In this document: in pieces, positions 1 through 6,164 of the stretch
Layout: every line of letters begins with the position of its first letter
Numbering within the stretch: the stretch's first letter is position 1
Translations under genes and position numbers: made by a program
The notes under the pieces: model-generated
The model's database searches: none
The model's input: only the letters and a program-made list of their open reading frames with translations
Told to the model about the DNA's origin: nothing
Source of the DNA: CADAWZ01 sp045114665
GTDB taxonomy: Bacteria > Vulcanimicrobiota > CADAWZ01
NCBI GenBank assembly: GCA_045114665.1
Contig: JBGUKW010000166.1
Span: forward strand, 1 to 11,165
DNA: 11,165 nucleotides
Direction of reading: 5' to 3'

Positions 1-136
1 TCCTCTGTATAATCTATATGAGTATATTTTAACACTTTTTACTATATTTATCTATATTTTTAAGAGCTTAAGTTTTCCTCCTTATATATCTCAAATATAT
101 ATCTTGTTTAACTTCGTTAAATATTTTTTTACACCT

Positions 137-164
137 TTTACATATCTAGTAGAAATAATATAAT
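137..164 (+). promoter_or_regulatory. Candidate sigma-70-type promoter for the FHA-kinase-ATPase operon
   Basis: A -35 box TTTACA (137-142) is followed after 16 bases by a perfect -10 TATAAT (159-164). Transcription would begin near 171 and leave a 5' leader of about 110 bases before the FHA start codon. The rest of bases 1-281 is extremely AT-rich and holds no convincing gene. In such sequence chance -10 matches are common; the paired -35 box and good spacing are what support this one. Confidence 0.55.
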
Positions 165-281
165 TTTTATTCTTGTATATTCAAGATTTCAGCTCACATT
201 TTTTATATTATGAAAGGAATTTTTATTTTCTCTGTTTAAAAATAAAATTAGTATATTTCTGTTTATTTAGTGGAGATTTTT

Positions 282-572
282 ATGAAGGTAAACGTAGAAG
301 TTTTGAGTGGACCATCAGATGGAGAAAGTTTTTCTTTTAGAAATTCTTTTTCCATTGGGCGTGATAGTTCTTCTGAGTTATCATTGTCTCTTGATAAATT
401 TATATCTCGTCACCATGCAAAGATTTTTTTAAATGACAATGAATGTGTTCTTGAAGATTTAAACAGTACAAACGGAACTTTTGTTGACAATAGTCGTTTG
501 TCTGGAAAGACAAGACTTTCTAAAGGACAGGTATTCAGAGTTGGAAGAACTTGGCTTCAAATAGCTTGGTAA
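282..572 (+). CDS. Stand-alone FHA domain protein (phosphothreonine reader)
   Basis: This 96-residue protein is essentially one forkhead-associated domain, a fold that binds phosphothreonine peptides. The conserved FHA signatures are present in order: IGRD (residues 25-28), SRHH (42-45) and NSTNGTFV (61-68). The Arg, Ser and Asn-Gly positions that contact the phosphopeptide in known FHA domains are all kept. There is no signal peptide, membrane segment or second domain, so it should be cytosolic. The ATG at 282 is chosen over an in-frame GTG at 270 because GTGGAG (270-275) lies at Shine-Dalgarno distance from 282. The gene ends 35 bases before the Ser/Thr kinase, in the same orientation. It is therefore likely a binding partner or substrate of that kinase, by inference. 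The domain call is secure; the partner is not known. Confidence 0.9.
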   Translation: MKVNVEVLSGPSDGESFSFRNSFSIGRDSSSELSLSLDKFISRHHAKIFLNDNECVLEDLNSTNGTFVDNSRLSGKTRLSKGQVFRVGRTWLQIAW

Positions 573-607
573 TTTTTTATCCTTAACAATGCGAAGGAGT
601 TTTTTAT

Positions 608-2593
608 ATGATAAGTGCTACCATAGGTCGTTATCAGATTGTTGAAGAGCTTGGAAGAGGTGGAATGGGAATCGTATATAAAGGACACGATCCTGTTCTT
701 GAAAGACCTGTTGCCATTAAAATTTTGTCTCAGGAACTTGTTCAAAATTCTGAGGCAAAAGATAGATTTATCAGGGAAGCTCAGGCTTCTGCAAGATTAA
801 ATCATCCAAATATAACAGGTATCTATGATATAAATGAACATGAAGGTATATATTACATTGTTTTCGAGTTTATATCTGGAAAAAGTATGGATAAAATATT
901 AAAAGAGCATGGTTCTTTTAGTTATGTAGATGCCATTAAATTATTTATACCTGCAGCTCAAGCTCTTGAATATGCCCATGAACATGGAATTGTTCACAGA
1001 GATGTAAAGCCTGCAAATATAATGATAACAGAGGAACAGAATGTAAAGGTTTCTGATTTTGGTATAGCTTGGGTTGAAGCTTCAAATACAATAACAAAAC
1101 CTGGTGAAATTATTGGTTCTTTCTATTATTTCTCTCCTGAACAGGCAAGAGGTGAAAAAGTAGATAGAAGATCAGATATTTATTCACTCGGAATTGTTCT
1201 CTATGAAATGGTAACTGGCAAAATGCCTTTCATTGCAGACAACCCTGCTGCACTCATACAAATGCACTTGACAGCAGAGCCTGATCCTCCAACTATGTAT
1301 AATAGAGCATTGCCAAGACAGATTGAAGACGCTATTTTAAAGGCAATGAGGAAAGATCCTGCAGATAGATTCCAAAATGTAAAGGAATTTATAGAGGCTC
1401 TTGCTCCAAAGGAAGAAAATACAAATAATGAATTTTTTAAGACAAAGATTTCTCCAACAGAGGCTTCTTTACATAATGTTTTGGGAAATAATTACTACAA
1501 ACAGGGAAAACTTGACCTTGCTATTCTCGAATGGGAAAAAGCAACGGTTTTAGACCCTTATAATGCACTTACTCACAACAATTTAGGTACTGCTTATGAC
1601 GGTCTTGGAAAATTGGACAATGCTGTTACTGAATATGGAAAAGCTGTTGATTTGAATCCAAATAACTTTGTTGCTCACTATAATTTAGGCTCTGCTTATT
1701 ACAGAAATAGCGATCTTCCACATGCAATAGAGGAATACAAAAAAGTAACTGTTTTGAATCCAAAATTTGCTCCTGCATATTACAACTTAGGAAATGCACT
1801 TTATAAACAGGGCAAAATTGACGAAGCTATTGAAGAGTGGCAGAAGGCTCTCATCATAAATCCACAGTTTGCCGAAGTTCTTTATAATTTAGGAAATGCC
1901 TATAACAAAAAAGGCAGAAAAGAAGAAGCTGAGTCATATTGGGAGAAAGCTCTTGAGATCGATCCTCAATTTGCTGTTGCCACATATAATATGGCAAATA
2001 GAGAAATGGAAAATGGCAATACAGAAAAGGCTGTTGAAATGTTCCATAAAGTTCTCGAATTAAATCCAGACTTTGCAGAAGCTCATTACAATCTCGGTAA
2101 TTATCACTATTCTGTTGGTCAAATGGAACAGGCTATTGAGTGTTGGGAAAAAGCTGTAAAAACTAAATATGGCTTTTGGAAAGCACATTACAACCTCGGA
2201 AATTCGTATTATCAGATACAGAATTTTGACGAAGCTGTTCTTCAGTGGCAAAAAACGATTCAGTTTAAAGAAAACTATTGGCAGGCGCACTGGAATATAG
2301 CAAATACTTATTACTATGACAAGATGTTGACAGAACCAGCTGTTCTCGAATGGCAGGAAGTTACTAGAATAAAACCAAACCATTGGCAGGCATTCTACAA
2401 TTTAGGTGAAGTCTATCTAAATGAAGGCAAAATAGAGCTTGCAATTTTGGAATGGGATAAAGTTGTTTCTTTGAATCCTAAATTCTGGCATGTATTCCAC
2501 AATTTGGGTACTCTATTTTATAAACAGGGGAAACTTGAACAGGCAATGGCATATTGGACAAAAGCTGTTGCATTGATGTTGTTCTCATTTTAA
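608..2593 (+). CDS. Hanks-type Ser/Thr protein kinase with a C-terminal array of about 11 TPRs
   Basis: This 661-residue protein joins an N-terminal PknB-like kinase (about 7-270) to a tetratricopeptide array (about 287-661). The kinase motifs are complete: glycine loop GRGGMG (16-21), ATP lysine K38, alpha-C glutamate E57, catalytic HRDVKPAN (130-137, D132), DFG (150-152), SPEQ (176-179) and the subdomain IX aspartate D190. T161 and T163 are plausible activation-loop phosphosites. Eleven 34-residue TPR units follow, many of the form YNLGNAYY...GK..EA...W.KA. No transmembrane segment or PASTA domain is visible, so it is probably cytosolic and recruits partners through the TPRs. The start is supported by GAAGGAG at 593-599. 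It follows the FHA gene closely and precedes an RsbW-like ATPase. The last repeat ends in a hydrophobic LMLFSF instead of the usual NP turn and capping helix. Substrates are unknown. Confidence 0.93.
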   Translation: MISATIGRYQIVEELGRGGMGIVYKGHDPVLERPVAIKILSQELVQNSEAKDRFIREAQASARLNHPNITGIYDINEHEGIYYIVFEFISGKSMDKILKEHGSFSYVDAIKLFIPAAQALEYAHEHGIVHRDVKPANIMITEEQNVKVSDFGIAWVEASNTITKPGEIIGSFYYFSPEQARGEKVDRRSDIYSLGIVLYEMVTGKMPFIADNPAALIQMHLTAEPDPPTMYNRALPRQIEDAILKAMRKDPADRFQNVKEFIEALAPKEENTNNEFFKTKISPTEASLHNVLGNNYYKQGKLDLAILEWEKATVLDPYNALTHNNLGTAYDGLGKLDNAVTEYGKAVDLNPNNFVAHYNLGSAYYRNSDLPHAIEEYKKVTVLNPKFAPAYYNLGNALYKQGKIDEAIEEWQKALIINPQFAEVLYNLGNAYNKKGRKEEAESYWEKALEIDPQFAVATYNMANREMENGNTEKAVEMFHKVLELNPDFAEAHYNLGNYHYSVGQMEQAIECWEKAVKTKYGFWKAHYNLGNSYYQIQNFDEAVLQWQKTIQFKENYWQAHWNIANTYYYDKMLTEPAVLEWQEVTRIKPNHWQAFYNLGEVYLNEGKIELAILEWDKVVSLNPKFWHVFHNLGTLFYKQGKLEQAMAYWTKAVALMLFSF

Positions 2594-2610
2594 GTTTTTT
2601 AGGTTATTTT

Positions 2611-3120
2611 ATGTGTTTAAAATCCTCTTTAGATTCGATTGAATGTAGAGATTTGCTTTTGTCTTTGACTAATGACAAATTATATTTAGTTATGGATAAA
2701 GATGAATTTCCAGAGATCGTATTTAAAAAAACTCCAGAAGTATCTATAAAAATTGATTCTGTTGAAGATTTAGCGTATGCTAAGAAGGTTATAGAAGATT
2801 TTTTTTGTAGAAAAAATTGGAATAAAAATAAAATATTCGATATCATTATTTCAGTTTCTGAAGCTGTATCAAATGTATTAAAACATGCTCAAAATGGCAA
2901 TATAAATATATATTATGAAGATGATTCTGCGTATATTTCTGTATCTGATAGTGGAGAAGGAATAGAAATTGAAGATATCCCACGGCTCATTCAAAAAGGC
3001 GAATCATCAAAAGCTTCTTTGGGTATGGGATTTTCAATAATTATTGAATTATCTTCTGCTGTCTGGATTCATACAAATTCAAATGGTACTATTTTAATAA
3101 TAATGATAGAAAAGTTTTAA
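2611..3120 (+). CDS. RsbW/SpoIIAB-like GHKL (HATPase_c) ATP-binding protein
   Basis: This 169-residue protein has a C-terminal GHKL ATPase domain like those of anti-sigma factor kinases. The N-box is SEAVSNVLKHA (residues 83-93, with E84 and N88), the G1 box is DSGEGI (113-118) and the G2 box is LGMGFS (137-142). In SpoIIAB and RsbW this domain binds a sigma factor or phosphorylates an anti-anti-sigma protein on serine. There is no histidine phospho-acceptor domain, so it is not a classical sensor kinase. Residues 1-45 are an unassigned N-terminal extension. An upstream ATG at 2554 is in frame but lies inside the kinase's last TPR and would add a hydrophobic stretch. The ATG at 2611 is preferred, with a weak TAGG at 2600-2603, starting 17 bases after the kinase stop. 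Operon position suggests it acts with the FHA and kinase proteins. Its true partner is not in the window. Confidence 0.82.
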   Translation: MCLKSSLDSIECRDLLLSLTNDKLYLVMDKDEFPEIVFKKTPEVSIKIDSVEDLAYAKKVIEDFFCRKNWNKNKIFDIIISVSEAVSNVLKHAQNGNINIYYEDDSAYISVSDSGEGIEIEDIPRLIQKGESSKASLGMGFSIIIELSSAVWIHTNSNGTILIIMIEKF

Positions 3121-3150
3121 TTATCCTCTTAATTATTTTAGAAACATAAT

Positions 3151-3179
3151 TTGAAGTAATTTTAGAGGTAAAATATATA
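3151..3179 (+). promoter_or_regulatory. Candidate promoter for the ATP-grasp gene
   Basis: A -35 box TTGAAG (3151-3156), a 17-base spacer and a -10 TATATA (3174-3179) precede the ATP-grasp gene, whose AAGGAG ribosome-binding site is at 3190-3195. Transcription would start only a few bases before that site, giving a very short leader. The region is AT-rich, so the match is moderate. No terminator separates it from the ATPase gene, and read-through from the upstream operon is also possible. Confidence 0.4.
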
Positions 3180-3202
3180 TTAAATATTTAAGGAGTTAGG
3201 CA

Positions 3203-4507
3203 ATGGAAAAAGAAAGAAAAGTAATAGGCGTAATGGATCCTAACTATTATGCTTTTTTAGTTACTCTTGAAAGGCTTATTGCACATGCTTGCCCAAGTAC
3301 TGTCTATAATGGCAAAGAATATGAAATAGCAACAAAGAGAATGAAATGTCATCCTTATGATGTTCTAAATGCCTGGACAGAAACAAGTGTTATTATGAAC
3401 AGAGGAGCTCACTGGAATCGTCATAGAGGCAGTTTTTTTGAGATCTTATGTCCAAAAACACATTTGATTTACAATATGTTCAGTTTCAAAGCCATTGACA
3501 AAAATGCTGGATATGGAATGATGAACAATATCGGTTTAAAAGTTCCTCCAACATGGGCAATCCCTCAAAAAGATTACTCAAAAATGTTCGAAGGTTCTAA
3601 GTCAAATCTTCAAAAAGACCTCATTTTCGAAGACCATGAATTTTTCGATCTCGAAAAGATAGGTGAAGCTGTAGGTTATCCTGCATTTTTAAAACCACAA
3701 GATGGTGGTGGTTGGATCGGTGTTACAAAGGTCAACAATTATGAAGAATTGCAAAAAGCCTATGACGAATCAGAAGACAAGCCAATGAACCTTCAGAAAG
3801 CTGTTGACTATAGAGAGTTCTGCAGAAGTGTTGGAGTTGGTCCACAGATTATGCCAATGCACTACAATGCTTCAGCAAAATATTCACATGACCGCTATTT
3901 GAGAAATGAACATCAAGCTATTGATTTCAACTTCCTTTCACCAGAAGAAGCTGTTGAAATTAGACAGCTTACAAAGATTATAAATGCCTTCTATGGTTGG
4001 GATCACAACTCTTGTGAATCTCTAATCACAGATGATGGTGACATATTCATTATTGATTATATTAACGCATATCCTGATAGCTCATTGACATCACTTCACT
4101 TTTACTTCCCTGGTTTGGTAAAAGCTATGGCAAAATGGCTCATTTACTGTGCTGTAGTTGGTAGAAAGAATGGCTACAACTTTATGGATAATTGGCCAAA
4201 ATTCTATGCAGTAAGAGAACAAGGTCTCAAAGAAGGTTGGGACTACAACAAGTTCCTTGATGAATATGAAAAGATTGCTGATGAATATTGGCACACTGAT
4301 GAATTTGAAAAATTCTGTTCAAAGAGTCTTGCAGATTTTGATGAAAAAGCTCTTGATTTCTTTGCTTCAGAAGAATTTGATTCAATACTTCAGGAAGATG
4401 TAAAACGCTTCTTCAGAATCGAATCTGAAAGACCTGCAAAATATGCACATTATAGAGGCATTATGGATTTCTGGGTTCACTGTGAAAAAGAACGCCTTGG
4501 CAAATAG
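3203..4507 (+). CDS. ATP-grasp domain protein, putative carboxylate-amine ligase of unknown substrate
   Basis: This 434-residue protein has an ATP-grasp fold, whose members join a carboxylate to an amine or similar nucleophile through an acyl-phosphate. A pre-ATP-grasp part leads to an N-x(n)-GLKVPPTW element (about 100-118), typical of the entry to these domains. Then comes GYPAFLKPQDGGGWIG (158-173), where K164 is the expected ATP lysine and GGGWIG the mobile loop. A hinge-like LQKAVDYREFCRSVGV (197-212) follows, and CESL...DIFIIDYINAYP (271-291) holds the acidic and Asn positions (E272, D285, N288) expected to bind Mg-ATP. Residues 300-434 form a charged, mostly helical extension that I cannot assign. 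There is no signal peptide. AAGGAG at 3190-3195 sets the start. It is bounded by its own promoter candidate and a strong terminator, so it looks monocistronic. A RimK-like or peptide-ligase role is possible, but the substrate cannot be read from the sequence. Confidence 0.78.
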   Translation: MEKERKVIGVMDPNYYAFLVTLERLIAHACPSTVYNGKEYEIATKRMKCHPYDVLNAWTETSVIMNRGAHWNRHRGSFFEILCPKTHLIYNMFSFKAIDKNAGYGMMNNIGLKVPPTWAIPQKDYSKMFEGSKSNLQKDLIFEDHEFFDLEKIGEAVGYPAFLKPQDGGGWIGVTKVNNYEELQKAYDESEDKPMNLQKAVDYREFCRSVGVGPQIMPMHYNASAKYSHDRYLRNEHQAIDFNFLSPEEAVEIRQLTKIINAFYGWDHNSCESLITDDGDIFIIDYINAYPDSSLTSLHFYFPGLVKAMAKWLIYCAVVGRKNGYNFMDNWPKFYAVREQGLKEGWDYNKFLDEYEKIADEYWHTDEFEKFCSKSLADFDEKALDFFASEEFDSILQEDVKRFFRIESERPAKYAHYRGIMDFWVHCEKERLGK

Positions 4508-4528
4508 AACATTTTAAATGATATTTTG

Positions 4529-4570
4529 AGTTTGTAGGTATAACAAAAATATACCTACAAACTTTTCTTT
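4529..4570 (+). terminator. Rho-independent terminator after the ATP-grasp gene
   Basis: A 13-bp perfect inverted repeat (4530-4542 with 4550-4562), extendable by one A-T pair, encloses a 7-base loop and is followed by TTTTCTTT. It lies 21 bases after the ATP-grasp stop and separates that gene from the dipeptidase. Confidence 0.85.
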
Positions 4571-4623
4571 GCATTTTATAAAAAGATTTTAGACAGTAAT
4601 AATAAGAAAGGACTTAAAAAGCG

Positions 4624-6105
4624 ATGACATGTGATTTTGAGAAAAGCCCTGTTTATGGACTAAAACCAGAGCTATTTTGGAAACATTTTTTTGAGATTAC
4701 TCAAATTCCAAGACCTTCAAAACATGAAGAAAAAATAAGAGAATATTTGGTCAATTTTGCAAAATCAAAATCTCTTGATTATACTGTTGACAAAATCGGA
4801 AATGTTATCATTCGCAAACCTGCTTCAAAAGGCTATGAAGATGTACCTGGTGTCATTCTTCAGGGACACATGGATATGGTCTGTGAGAAGATAGGGGACA
4901 AAGAGTTCGATTTTATGACACAGCCTCTCGAATTAGTAAAAGAAGGAAATATAATAAGAGCCAATGGAACAACACTTGGCTCAGACAATGGTGCAGGTGT
5001 ATGTGCTGGTCTTGCTGTTCTTGAAGATGATTCTATTGAACATCCAGCTCTCGAATGTTTCTTTACTGTTGATGAAGAAACAGGAATGACAGGTGCAAAG
5101 AATTTAGAGGCAGGTCTTTTAAAGGGTAAATATCTTTTGAATCTTGATTCTGAAGATGAAAATATAATGTTTATTGGTTGTGCTGGTGGAATTGATACAT
5201 TCCTTGAGTTTGTTCCAGAATGGAAAGAAGATTGCAAAACTTGTGAGAATGGCGGAGCTAAGATTACTATAAAAGGTCTTAAAGGCGGTCATTCAGGTAT
5301 GGAGATAAATGAGGGAAGAGCAAATGCTCTAAAACTCATTGCAAGATTTTTATTCAATTTAAGAAAAGTTGAAGATATTAAGTTTAGAATTTCTTCTATA
5401 ATTGGTGGAAATAAACACAATGCAATTCCAAGAGAAGCAGAAGCTGTAATATGCACACATGATTTTGAAAAAGTAAAAGCAGAAGCTGAGAAATGGCAGA
5501 AAATTTTTGCTGAAGAATTTAAATATGTGGAAGATGGAATTGAAATTATTGTTGAAAAAATTTTCAATGTTGAAAAAGTTATGGCAAAAGAATCTGCTGA
5601 TAAACTTGTCAATACTATTTTGGCAATTCCTCATGGAGTTATAAGAATGGACAGAGCCGTAAAAGGACTTGTCGAAACTTCTACAAATTTGGCTATTCTC
5701 TCTAAAGAAGGCGATAATTTCAAGTTTGAAATGTCTCACAGAAGTTCTTATGAATCTGTTAAAAGAGCAGTTTGTAATAGAACAGAAGCTCTTGGAAATA
5801 TCATTGGTTTGAAGTATTCTGAAGATGAAGGATATCCAGCATGGCAACCTAACTTTGAGTCAAAACTTTCGAAAATAGCTCAAAAGGCATATAAAGACAG
5901 TATTGGAAAAGATATAATTATTACTGTTATCCATGCAGGTCTTGAATGTGGTATCATAATGGAAAAATATCCTGGAATGGAAGCTGTTTCATTTGGTCCA
6001 ACATTGAGAAATGTCCATACACCTGATGAGCATATCGAAATCGAATCAGTAGAACATTTCTTCAAATTCCTTGTCAAATTGCTTAAAGATATGAAGAATA
6101 TTTAA
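4624..6105 (+). CDS. pepD: Aminoacyl-histidine dipeptidase (PepD-like, peptidase family M20C)
   Basis: This 493-residue protein closely matches the PepD family in length (about 485) and motif order. PepD enzymes are di-zinc cytosolic peptidases that cleave Xaa-His and some other dipeptides. Visible motifs are GHMDMV (81-86: zinc ligand H82, catalytic D84), SDNGAG (120-125: bridging D121), DEETGM (150-155: catalytic E151, ligand E152), LDSE (174-177: D175) and HTPDEHIEI (465-473: H465). These correspond to the metal and catalytic residues described for Vibrio PepD. The lid domain carries GLKGGHSGMEI (218-228) and GGNKHNAIPRE (261-271), typical of PepD. All key residues are intact, so it should be active. 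The start follows a modest AAAGGA site (4607-4612). No clear promoter was found in the gap behind the upstream terminator. Likely roles are peptide catabolism and amino-acid recycling. Confidence 0.93.
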   Translation: MTCDFEKSPVYGLKPELFWKHFFEITQIPRPSKHEEKIREYLVNFAKSKSLDYTVDKIGNVIIRKPASKGYEDVPGVILQGHMDMVCEKIGDKEFDFMTQPLELVKEGNIIRANGTTLGSDNGAGVCAGLAVLEDDSIEHPALECFFTVDEETGMTGAKNLEAGLLKGKYLLNLDSEDENIMFIGCAGGIDTFLEFVPEWKEDCKTCENGGAKITIKGLKGGHSGMEINEGRANALKLIARFLFNLRKVEDIKFRISSIIGGNKHNAIPREAEAVICTHDFEKVKAEAEKWQKIFAEEFKYVEDGIEIIVEKIFNVEKVMAKESADKLVNTILAIPHGVIRMDRAVKGLVETSTNLAILSKEGDNFKFEMSHRSSYESVKRAVCNRTEALGNIIGLKYSEDEGYPAWQPNFESKLSKIAQKAYKDSIGKDIIITVIHAGLECGIIMEKYPGMEAVSFGPTLRNVHTPDEHIEIESVEHFFKFLVKLLKDMKNI

Positions 6106-6122
6106 AACATTATTTGATGAAT

Positions 6123-6164
6123 AAAAAAAGCGGTTTAGATTATTAATCTTTACCGCTTTTTTTT
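6123..6164. terminator. Bidirectional terminator between convergent genes
   Basis: A 12-bp outer stem (6123-6134 with 6152-6163: seven A's then GCGGT, mirrored by ACCGC then T's) and a 5-bp inner stem (6137-6141 with 6145-6149) form a hairpin with T-tracts in both directions. It ends the plus-strand dipeptidase gene and the minus-strand PilX-like gene. Its right arm reaches into the PilX-like stop codon (6163-6165). Confidence 0.88.

Noticed and set aside
8..13. Perfect TATAAT near the left edge
   Set aside because: Its -35 region lies outside the window and chance matches are common in such AT-rich sequence.
107..130. Small hairpin TTTAAC-TTC-GTTAAA followed by seven T's, possible terminator of a gene left of the window
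   Set aside because: The 6-bp stem is almost all A-T and would be very weak; no coding frame leads into it within the window.
270..281. GTG at 270 as the FHA gene start
   Set aside because: The bases GTGGAG serve better as the ribosome-binding site for the ATG at 282, and the FHA domain needs no extra residues.
3124..3168. CCTCT / AGAGG inverted repeat after the ATPase gene as a terminator
   Set aside because: Only five contiguous pairs, a large imperfect interior and no T-tract after it; it also overlaps the better-supported promoter candidate.
4571..4623. Promoter for the dipeptidase gene (TTTTAT, 17 bases, TAATAA)
   Set aside because: Transcription would start inside the ribosome-binding site, and the -35 match is poor.
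4860..5237. Minus-strand open frame of 125 codons inside the dipeptidase gene
   Set aside because: It mirrors the conserved HMDMV-to-LDSE region of PepD and shows no independent coding evidence.
5359..5847. Long minus-strand open frame of 162 codons opposite the dipeptidase gene
   Set aside because: It is antisense to a protein with complete PepD motifs, is rich in Phe/Ser/Ile/Asn as expected from reading the opposite strand, and has no domain signature.
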